Assembly: GCA_964458775.1 (NCBI GenBank)
Contig: CAYWLQ010000205.1
Coordinates: 1-7,523 of the forward strand
Origin: CAYWLQ01 sp964458775
GTDB taxonomy: Bacteria > Myxococcota_A > Polyangia > JAAYKL01
Direction: 5' to 3'
DNA length: 7,523 bases
How positions within the stretch are numbered: position 1 is the stretch's first letter; each line of letters opens with the position of its first letter. A program made the position numbers and the translations under genes. Positions 1 through 6,700 of this stretch are shown here, in pieces. Under the pieces are notes generated by a model. That model did not search any database. It saw nothing but the letters and a program-made list of their open reading frames with translations, and was not told the origin of the DNA.

Positions 1-123
1 TTTCTCAAGAGAACTAAAATCAAGAGTATTAACCCAGTCCTCTTTAACAAAGCCTGTAAGCAAATCCTCCACCATCTCAGGATGAGAAAAAAGCAACCTG
101 TATCCCTGATCGAATTCCGTCAT
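1..123 (-). CDS. Rpn-family recombination-promoting nuclease / putative transposase, N-terminal fragment
   Basis: This is an open minus-strand frame running off the left edge; 41 codons are visible from the ATG at 123-121. The peptide starts MTEFDQGYRLLFSHPEMV and continues EDLLTGFVKEDW and LDFSSLEK. The 'LFSHPEMVxDLLxGFVxEDW...LDFSxLEK' pattern is one I recognise from the start of Rpn-like proteins (PD-(D/E)XK nucleases annotated as putative transposases). Known Rpn proteins are DNA endonucleases that stimulate RecA-independent recombination and are often present in many diverged copies per genome. The catalytic acidic/Lys residues lie further downstream, outside the window, so activity and intactness cannot be judged. 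A weak AGGAT (136-132, read on the minus strand) lies 8 bases before the ATG. The family call rests on pattern recall over only 41 residues. Confidence 0.65.
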   Translation of the reverse strand, partial: MTEFDQGYRLLFSHPEMVEDLLTGFVKEDWVNTLDFSSLEK

Positions 124-275
124 TGTTATTAATCCTGTTCAATGCCTTCATCCTTCTTATTCGTAAAAACGAAAAATTATTTTCCAATAAAATTTGGTTT
201 TTTGAAGAGCACGCTGTTTTTTAAGAAGCTGTTAAGATCATAGGAATGAAAATCATAAGGTTCAATGCCGCGTCA

Positions 276-299
276 GACAATGTGACAATGTGACACCGT
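276..299. repeat. Three tandem 8-mers (GACAATGT, GACAATGT, GACACCGT)
   Basis: Two identical 8-base units at 276-283 and 284-291 are followed by a third with two changes at 292-299. They lie in intergenic DNA without a reading frame. They could be simple replication-slippage products or a short direct-repeat binding site; nothing in the sequence decides between these. Confidence 0.5.
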
Positions 300-569
300 G
301 AACAAGGATCTTGGGTTTGCAATGCAAGCAGTTAGCCGAGCAAATTTCGGTTATAGAAAACATGTAAAACCAATCGCGATTTACGAAATAAAATCGGTTT
401 GATTCACATGGGGGTGTGTGGAGAGAGCTGGGTTTGGAGTTAGCTGAATCAGACTTAACTATATTTCTATTTTTTCTATCTATAATATCATCCCAAACTG
501 CTTATAAAAGTTCACTCAAAAGCATTCCGGCTGAATTTCCTGAAATAATATAAGTAACAAATATAATAA

Positions 570-597
570 TTGACCCAAAAAATTAAAAAAATATACA
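570..597 (+). promoter_or_regulatory. Candidate sigma70-type promoter upstream of the 688 lipoprotein gene (distal)
   Basis: TTGACC (570-575) and TATACA (592-597) are separated by 16 bases and lie about 90 bases before the start codon in an AT-rich tract. They match the consensus at 5/6 and 4/6 positions. In DNA this AT-rich such matches arise easily by chance, so this is only a candidate. Confidence 0.3.
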
Positions 598-606
598 AAT
601 GTAATG

Positions 607-635
607 TTAACAATATTTATGGTTTAATTTATTAT
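607..635 (+). promoter_or_regulatory. Candidate sigma70-type promoter upstream of the 688 lipoprotein gene (proximal)
   Basis: TTAACA (607-612) and TATTAT (630-635) are separated by exactly 17 bases, and each matches consensus at 5/6 positions. Transcription would begin near 642, giving a leader of roughly 45 bases with the AGGAGA ribosome binding site at 677-682. If this promoter is the one used, the stronger AGGAGG at 637-642 would not be transcribed as a ribosome binding site. The AT-rich context makes chance matches likely. Confidence 0.4.
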
Positions 636-687
636 AAGGAGGAAATTTGTTTAGCAAAAAAATGAGGACGAAAGATAGGAGATAAAA

Positions 688-1395
688 ATGGAACGATATT
701 ATTTTACAGGGGCATTGTTATGCGGTTTTTGTACGGCAATCTTTTCTTGTACAGAAACAGATAGTCCTGTTGTTAATAGAGGAGGACCTATTTGTACTGA
801 AATTATGACTGACAGTATTGTTTATGACGAAAATCAGCTGGAAATGTTTTTGGATCACATTTCTTATACTCCCGAATCGGTAGTGAACAGGGTTTTGGGA
901 GAATGGAAAGGCACTGTTCCGGGAACATCCGATATAGAGGAGTTTACTTTTACACTCAACATAGGCAGCTATTTGCAAGACGGCCAACCTGTTCACAGGT
1001 TCTATATACCAAATGAAAATGAAGGAGAGGAAACCTGGGTTTCTTGCACAGAAGCCGGTATTGATACTTATGTTGAATGCGATTTTACCAGTAATAGTAA
1101 TTATGTCGGTTCTTATCAGTCTTCAAAACCCAGATTTCTATTTGTTAACGGAGCCGATCTAGCTGACGGTTCCGGTTTCCCGGAAGAGTTAACAGGTATT
1201 CCTTACATAGGCATTGAACCTCTAGGAGGAGAACCCGATGAAGACGGATATTATCATAGCATGCAAATTGCCTTTCCTCCAAACGGCAAGATGTTTGTTC
1301 AGTTTCGGAAAAGAGACAACGTTAATGTGCCGAACGAAGCTGATCAGACATCCAATTGGATAGAAGTAAACCTAGAACTTTCTCCAAATCTTTAA
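688..1395 (+). CDS. Predicted outer-membrane or surface lipoprotein, family not recognised
   Basis: The protein has 235 residues. The start is the ATG at 688 with AGGAGA at 677-682, five bases away. The N-terminus is a short export signal: charged M-E-R, a hydrophobic stretch to residue 20, then Cys21 in the context I-F-S-C. Phe at -2 is unusual for a lipobox, but Ser at -1 is normal, and the following T-E-T-D-S-P looks like a mature lipoprotein linker. Cys36, Cys120 and Cys131 remain after the acylated Cys, so one disulfide is possible. The body alternates polar and aromatic residues with many Gly, Asp and Asn (for example EEFTFTLNIGSYL and YYHSMQIAFPP), suggesting a beta-rich fold. There are no transmembrane segments after the signal. 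I do not recognise the family and propose no function. It stands alone: divergent from the Rpn-like gene and convergent with the GGT gene. Confidence 0.85.
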   Translation: MERYYFTGALLCGFCTAIFSCTETDSPVVNRGGPICTEIMTDSIVYDENQLEMFLDHISYTPESVVNRVLGEWKGTVPGTSDIEEFTFTLNIGSYLQDGQPVHRFYIPNENEGEETWVSCTEAGIDTYVECDFTSNSNYVGSYQSSKPRFLFVNGADLADGSGFPEELTGIPYIGIEPLGGEPDEDGYYHSMQIAFPPNGKMFVQFRKRDNVNVPNEADQTSNWIEVNLELSPNL

Positions 1396-1540
1396 GGCGG
1401 CTGCTCAATACTTATCAGTGTACATCTCATAAAGTTTCATCGCTGTTGACTACCGTCGGATGAAGTTGATTGTGATAATTCTTCCCTGATCCAATACTAT
1501 GAACTCTAGGTTGTAGTGCTCTCACCTAAAAGTGCCAGAG

Positions 1541-1625
1541 TCACTGAAATAAGAGGTTTTAGAGCTTCTTCACTGAAATAAGGCCCGCCCGTCGCGCTGC
1601 GCGCTATGGCGAGGTTTTAGAGCTT
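1541..1625. repeat. Diverged short repeats with a 29-base spacing, interrupted by a GC-rich island
   Basis: TCACTGAAATAAG occurs at 1541-1553 and 1570-1582, 29 bases apart. GAGGTTTTAGAGCTT occurs at 1553-1567 and 1611-1625, 58 bases apart, which is twice 29. This suggests an old array of 29-base units. Bases 1583-1610 between them are almost entirely G and C and include CGCG-CTG-CGCG, unlike the AT-rich surroundings. The GGTTTTAG core is also seen at the start of the neighbouring 43-bp array (GGTTTTAGGCCT), so the two repeat sets may be related. Confidence 0.65.
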
Positions 1626-1657
1626 TTTGGGTTGCCCACAGGGTTTCTCAAGACGGG

Positions 1658-1851
1658 TTTTAGGCCTGAAAGTGCCTTTGTGATGATCGCATAACTATAC
1701 TTTTAGACCTGAAAGTGCCTTTGTTGTGATCGCATAGCTATACTTTTAGGCCTGAAAGTGCCTTTGTGATGATCGCATAACTATACTTTTAGACCTGAAA
1801 GTGCCTTTGTTGTGATCGCATAGCTATACTTTTAGGCCTGAAAGTGCCTTT
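1658..1851. repeat. 43-bp tandem repeat array, pattern A-B-A-B-A' (86-bp higher-order unit)
   Basis: There are four full 43-bp units: A 1658-1700, B 1701-1743, A 1744-1786, B 1787-1829, then a partial A of 22 bases at 1830-1851. The two A copies are identical to each other, as are the two B copies. A and B differ at 4 of 43 positions (7, 25, 26 and 37 of the unit). The pattern indicates recent duplication of an 86-bp A+B dimer. Neither 43 nor 86 is divisible by three, so the array is not a coding repeat. It is not a CRISPR array because no unique spacers exist. Each unit junction creates the near-palindrome ACTTTTAGGCCTGAAAGT (B form with GACCT). Confidence 0.93.
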
Positions 1852-1860
1852 TTGGGGTTT

Positions 1861-1885
1861 GATTACGTTTGCTTAGACAGTAATC
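1861..1885. repeat. Short inverted repeat GATTAC...GTAATC
   Basis: The six-base arms at 1861-1866 and 1880-1885 enclose 13 bases, with a possible inner GTT/GAC extension. It sits about 70 bases past the GGT stop codon. On the minus strand no T-run follows, so it is not a standard intrinsic terminator of that gene, though it could still stabilise the transcript end. Confidence 0.35.
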
Positions 1886-1956
1886 GGTTTAGGGGGAATT
1901 AATACTTTTTTTGAGAGGAGAAAGGAATTATGCATTTTGAAAGCAAGGCTTTGGTC

Positions 1957-3534
1957 CTACACTTCTCTTACTGTTGCCGGTTCTCCGGGATCGTAGCCGG
2001 GCTTTGCTTTTCCGTTTTCAAAAGCTACAGCGTAGATTCTTCCTACCATTCCGAAAGGACTGGGACTGCGTTTTATTTCCCATTTGTTTTTGAGAGTATT
2101 CGCTAAGGGATAGGGCATGCGCGATTCCAGCAGCAGGGTATTTTGCCAAGCGTCAAACCTCGGCCTGCACACCGCATCTTGCAAGTCACAGCCAAAATGC
2201 AGGTAGTTTACCAACACCTGGGCTAATCCTGCAGTAATATGCGAACCTCCCGGAGAACCCAAGACCAATTCGGTTTTACCTTTGTTTTTTACCACCGTTT
2301 GAGCAATGGCGGTGGATCTGGATTTTCCGGGCGCAATGGAATTTGGAAATCCGGGTTCGGGTTCGAAACCGCTCATTGCGTTGTTGAACATAAAACCCAG
2401 TCTCGGCGTAAACACTCCTGATCCGTATCCTAGAGAATGACATAAAACCACAGCATTGCCGTCTTTGTCTGTTACGCAGATTTCTGTGGTATCTCTCGGG
2501 TCAAGGCTGCGTTTGGTCGATCTGCTGTTTAGCATGTTTTCCAAATGTTCATCGGACAACAATTCCGAAGCCTTAGCCGCACAAAATGCGGGATCGGAAT
2601 GAAAACTCATTCGATCTGTTTGTATGGCGGCAAATATGTCGGCAAAAAGATCAACGTAAGCAACACTGTTTAGAGGCATGGATAACAAACCGGTTTTTTC
2701 CGCCAATTTCAAAGCCTGCAACAGAGCAGGACCTCCGCCGGGGAGCGGCGTAGAATAGATTTCTCTTCCCGCAAAGGTTCCTATTACCGGAGTTTCCCAA
2801 TTACATCGGTACTCAGCCAGATCTCTTCTTGTAACCAGCGCTTCGTGGGCTTCAAAATCATTTGTTATCTCATCGGCCAAATCCCCTTTATAGAAGTCCT
2901 CTGCTCCTGCTTTGGCCAATCTGTCATAGGTATCAGCCAGCTCAGGCAAACGCACAATATCTCCGGCCGAAGGCGGCTCACCGTCTTTGAGCCAAATAGC
3001 ACGACCGGCATCGCAGTATCCCAAACGATCTTTTGTGGAGACTCGACCGAACAATCCGGGACGACGCCAAAACGCCGCCATTTGAGGCCCCACCATAAAA
3101 CCGTCTCTTGCTATTGAAGCAGGAATTGACAGCAGTTCTTTCCACGGAAGTTTTCCATAGCGATTATGGATTTCTCCCATACCGGCTACCATTCCGGGAG
3201 CAGTAACACTTTGATATCCTACGTCATTGACTTTGCCCTTCAAGGTATAGCCGAAGCCGTCCGGAGCTGCACCTTCGTTTATATCCTTCCACATGTCGGG
3301 ACGAGCTCGCTCGCCTGCCCTGCCGAAATAAGTAACGCTGTTAACTTCGCCGGTTTTTCCGTCTACTGTAACAGCCGCACCGAATCCGCCTATGCCCGAC
3401 CTGTGAGGATCCACTACTCCCTGAGTAAAAGCCCCTGCAATTGCAGCATCAAAGGCATTGCCGCCGTTTTCCAGTATTTGAGCTGCAACATCAGCAGCCT
3501 CGCTTTGGGGAGCGGTTACCATGGATGTTTTCAT
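1957..3534 (-). CDS. ggt: Gamma-glutamyltransferase family protein (Ntn-hydrolase), probably cytoplasmic
   Basis: The protein has 525 residues. The start ATG (3534-3532) is preceded by TAGGAGGTT (3550-3542 on the minus strand) at ideal spacing. GGT family enzymes cut themselves before a Thr, which becomes the N-terminal nucleophile that transfers or hydrolyses gamma-glutamyl groups, for example from glutathione. Visible hallmarks are NGGNAFDAAIAGAF (23-36), SGIGGFGA (46-53), a Pro/Gly-rich STPLPGGGPALLQAL (261-275), and the cleavage site D-T-T-E-I-C-V-T-D-K-D-G-N-A-V with Thr349 as predicted nucleophile. The oxyanion-site motif GSPGGS is at 426-431. Predicted products are large subunit 1-348 and small subunit 349-525. 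Two features differ from classical GGT. There is no signal peptide, and the usual lid motif N-N-Q-M-D-D-F reads N-N-A-M-S-G-F (384-390), lacking the substrate-binding Asp. The usual D-F-R-E region reads Y-F-G-R-A-G (69-74). Family membership is secure; substrate is unknown and may not be glutathione. Confidence 0.93.
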   Translation of the reverse strand: MKTSMVTAPQSEAADVAAQILENGGNAFDAAIAGAFTQGVVDPHRSGIGGFGAAVTVDGKTGEVNSVTYFGRAGERARPDMWKDINEGAAPDGFGYTLKGKVNDVGYQSVTAPGMVAGMGEIHNRYGKLPWKELLSIPASIARDGFMVGPQMAAFWRRPGLFGRVSTKDRLGYCDAGRAIWLKDGEPPSAGDIVRLPELADTYDRLAKAGAEDFYKGDLADEITNDFEAHEALVTRRDLAEYRCNWETPVIGTFAGREIYSTPLPGGGPALLQALKLAEKTGLLSMPLNSVAYVDLFADIFAAIQTDRMSFHSDPAFCAAKASELLSDEHLENMLNSRSTKRSLDPRDTTEICVTDKDGNAVVLCHSLGYGSGVFTPRLGFMFNNAMSGFEPEPGFPNSIAPGKSRSTAIAQTVVKNKGKTELVLGSPGGSHITAGLAQVLVNYLHFGCDLQDAVCRPRFDAWQNTLLLESRMPYPLANTLKNKWEIKRSPSPFGMVGRIYAVAFENGKAKPGYDPGEPATVREV

Positions 3535-3750
3535 AAAACTAACCTCCTAAGCAAACAAACACAGCAATGTCGTATACGACACTTAAAAATTTTTGTCCCT
3601 CGCAAATTTCAACAAACAGTGTGTTTATATTTCTTTACACCGGCTTATTAATCATCTGTTTTTAAAAGGTTTTTCGAAGGGCATGCTTTTTGCTCATACC
3701 GGGGAATTGAAGAATTGGGTACAATCTTCAACCAAAACCAGGAGGTAAAT
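3535..3750. promoter_or_regulatory. Divergent regulatory region of the GGT and propeller genes
   Basis: These 216 bases separate two divergently transcribed genes. A possible minus-strand promoter for the GGT gene is GGGACA (3600-3595), 17 bases, then TATACG (3577-3572); each box matches consensus at 4/6. Its -10 falls inside the perfect palindrome at 3568-3581. On the plus strand TATATT (3626-3631) resembles a -10 box, but no good -35 pairs with it. A 20-bp element at 3668-3687 resembles one at 196-215. Confidence 0.4.
3568..3581. promoter_or_regulatory. Perfect 14-bp palindrome, candidate operator
   Basis: TGTCGTATACGACA reads the same on both strands. It lies about 20 bases upstream of the GGT ribosome binding site and overlaps the candidate -10 box of that gene, a position expected of a repressor site. 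A GT-N-AC style core of this kind is seen in sites of GntR-type regulators, but that assignment is only an analogy and no regulator gene is present here. Confidence 0.55.
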
Positions 3751-6700
3751 ATGCGGTCAAAATTATTTTTCTTTAGAATTAGTTTTCTTCTAATTTTTGC
3801 TTTGTTATTTGCAGGAGCATGCGGCTATGTCACCACTGCAACAGATGACGATTCAGAAAAGAACGATCCTTCTTCTGATAAAGAAGACAACACTGATCCG
3901 GATATCATTCCGGGAATAATTCCTGAACCCGGCCTAGGCGAGACCAACTTTATTTCAGCAGATGCAGAATTAGAGACCAATAGTCGAGACGATGACAAAG
4001 TAGAGGGCGGAGATGAGGATGTTCCGACTGTTGATGAAGGCGGTGAAGGTACTGAACGAACAGTAGAACAAGGAGACATATACAGAGTGGGAGTCGGAGG
4101 ACAAATTATTTTCAACCTCAATTCTTTTAGAGGTCTCCAGGTTATCGACATTTCTGATCTTGATAATCCGACAATAATAGGACGCTTGCCCATATACGGA
4201 TATCCCGTTGAGATGTACGTTACCTCTGATAAGGCATATATGTTGTTGAACAATTGGCAAAGCTACTGGGGAAACAGAGAGGACCTTTCCCTAACTGCTT
4301 ATTCAGGAGGTCTGCTTGTATCAGTTGATATAAGCGATTTGGAAAATCCGGTTGAAATCGATCGCGCAATAGTACCCGGTTATATCAGCACAAGTCGGTT
4401 GATAGGTAATAATACTGATCGTGCCATTTATATTGCTGCAAATAATTGGAATCAAGAATCCGAAACTGTAATTAAGAGTTTCTATTTGAACAACGACGGA
4501 ACTTTAGAAGACAAGACTCTGTTAAGCTTAGGAGGCTATGTAACGGATATTCAATCAGGTCCTGACACAATGACTGTTGCAAGGTTTGAATGGACGAGGG
4601 TTGAGACAGATGATACCGACAGCTCACAAGACAATGAAGGTTATGTTTCTACTGTAACGGTAATTGACGTTTCTGATCCTCACGGTTCTATGACACAAGG
4701 AGCAGAGATAAAAATTGAGGGAATGGTTCAAAACAAAACCAACATGGATGTCTATGGAAATATTCTTAGAGTAGCATCCGGTTCAAATTGGTCAGGAACG
4801 AATATCAATCATCTTCAGACATTTGACATCTCTGACATTTCAAATCCTATAGCAATAGATCACGATACGTTTGGAGAAAATGAACAGCTCTACGCCACTT
4901 TATTTCTTGGAAACAAAGCGTTTTTTGTTACCTATTTTAGAACAGATCCGTTCCATGCATTTGAAATAGACGACGAAGGCAATGCAGAAGAAAAAGCTGA
5001 ATATATTGTTTCCGGATGGAACAATTTCTTCAGACCGGTATTTGCTGATACCAGGATTATTGGAATAGGAACAAACGACGAAGAAGGCAACAAAATGGCA
5101 GTAAGCCTTTATGATATTTCAGATCTATCCAACCCGAATCCCTTTATAGCAAGACAGGAAGTTACAGCCTCCGATTACAGTTGGTCAGAAGCGAGTTTTG
5201 ATGATCGAGCTTTTTCAATCATTGAAAACTCCATATCTGTGCAAGCACCTGACAGCGAAATTAATGAAACAGGCCTTATTCTGCTTCCCTTCTCCGGATA
5301 TGACAGTGACAACTACAAATATGTTAATGCAGTTCAAATGTTTTCTTTTTCGGAAAACACTCTAACACAAAGAGGAATTCTATCTCACGGCAGTCCGGTC
5401 AGAAGATCATTTAATCCGCAAGACAATACCACTGCCAATATTTCCGAAAAAGAACTCAGCCTTTTTAATACACGAAATCCGGATTCTCCTGTTGAAATGG
5501 GAAAAGTTGAACTGGCTCCCAATTATGCTGACCTTATGGTTTTCGGCAATTTAGGAGTAAGAGTCAAAACCGACGAAGACTATTATTATTACTACTATGA
5601 AAAAGACGATTCACAATCAGCATCCGGAAAACACCTTGAGACTGTTTCTCTTTCAGATCCTGAAACTACAGAGCCGCTCGCTTCTATTGAGATAGGAATT
5701 AGAGACGAAGTATTTAAAGCCGGTAATCTTTTGATATCCGTCTCTCGTTATCAAGAGAACAATGATGAGCTTCCGACCACATCTATCAAAGTATTTGATT
5801 ATTCCAATCCCCTTTCACCGTCTTTGACATCGACTATAACAACACAGTCTTTAAATTATACCGACTACTACTATGTTGATTGTGACATGGGTATGCGGTC
5901 CTATTATTCTGCAATATCAGCACTTGCTATGGACAAAGCTTTGGTATTTCCGGAACATCAATGGCATCAGGAAGTAATAGGGACAGCAACCGATTGTTCT
6001 GCGTATAGATATATAGATGACAAAGAATCATGCGAGATGGACGGTTGGGGTTGTTCATGGATAGACGCTTACAAGCACTGCACAAAAAATCTCAACGGTA
6101 TTGAGAATTGCAATGAAAGCATTACTCAATGCTCAATAAACGAAGAAGGTGTTTACAATTGTATTCCTCTCGAAGAGATTCCATCCGATATGTCTTGGAG
6201 CTGCTACACCTATGACAACTTCCGCTACTGGAATACTACCGAACTGACCGTTCTCGATCTCAGCGATCCGGCCAACCCCTCTTTGTCGGACAAAATACAA
6301 ATGCCTGAAAATGAAGAAGCAGCGGGCATTCTTGTTCGAGGAAAATCGCTGTACGTCAATTACAAGATTCCGGTAATCACACCTGATGACAGCAGAGAAT
6401 ATGCAAGATACTTCTTTAAAGAAGTAGATCTTACAATTCCTTCATCTCCAAAAATAAGTAAGGGTGTAAATATTCCCGGTATTCTAAAAGATGTTGTAGG
6501 CAATACACTCTATACCGAAGAAGCTGCATATAGAGATGACAATTTTGAAACTGCAATAAACAAACTGGAAAGAGTCGGCGATCTAGCGGAACTAAAAGCT
6601 CGTAAACGATTCAGTGACCGTTACGTTACTGCTTTTGTAACTGACAAGAGCGGAAACGCGTTGGTTCTCCATGCTCCCAACAGCTACTATAGAGGTGATG

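Larger units (their letters stand above)
124..687. other. Intergenic region between divergent Rpn-like and lipoprotein genes
   Basis: I see no convincing gene in these 564 bases. The best frame is a GTG-started run of 34 codons at 298-402 without a recognisable product. The stretch contains a small hairpin (TTCGT/ACGAA, 160-173), a 20-bp element resembling one upstream of the propeller gene (196-215), three imperfect copies of an 8-mer (276-299), a 10-bp palindrome AATCGCGATT (372-381), and an imperfect inverted repeat (438-460, AGTTA/TAACT arms around CTGAATCAG). From about 460 onward it becomes strongly AT-rich, as expected for a promoter region of the gene at 688. Confidence 0.6.
1396..1956. 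other. Repeat-rich region between convergent genes
   Basis: These 561 bases separate the 3' ends of the lipoprotein and GGT genes. No supported gene or RNA is visible. From left to right they hold a possible stem (1433-1441 with 1459-1467, nine pairs including two G-T), diverged short repeats around a GC-rich island (1541-1625), the 43-bp tandem array (1658-1851), and a 6-bp inverted repeat GATTAC/GTAATC (1861-1885). I see no classical GC-stem plus T-run terminator for either converging gene. Confidence 0.6.

Noticed and set aside
298..402. 34-codon GTG-started frame in the left intergenic region
   Set aside because: There is no ribosome binding site at proper spacing, no recognisable peptide features, and a length expected by chance.
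718..996. 92-codon minus-strand frame opposite the 688 lipoprotein
   Set aside because: It is a shadow of a gene with a good start, signal peptide and lipobox, and has no recognisable content of its own.
1433..1467. Stem after the 688 lipoprotein gene as an intrinsic terminator
   Set aside because: The nine-pair stem contains two G-T pairs, has a 17-base loop and is not followed by a T-run.
1553..1851. CRISPR array (regular repeats; GTTTTAGAGCT resembles the start of a known type II repeat)
   Set aside because: The 43-bp units repeat end to end with no unique spacers, the GTTTTAGAGCT match is only 11 bases and irregularly placed, and no cas gene is present.
3166..3651. 161-codon plus-strand frame antisense to the GGT gene
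   Set aside because: It lies mostly opposite the well-supported GGT coding sequence, has no ribosome binding site and no recognisable product.
3715..3750. Upstream TTG start for the propeller protein
   Set aside because: It would put 12 polar residues before the signal peptide, while the ATG at 3751 has AGGAGG at good spacing.
3825..4260. Two minus-strand frames of about 96 and 142 codons opposite the propeller N-terminal region
   Set aside because: They mirror the acidic linker and first propeller repeats of the plus-strand gene; their composition (Ser/Pro/Val runs) is that of a complement of Asp/Glu-rich coding sequence.
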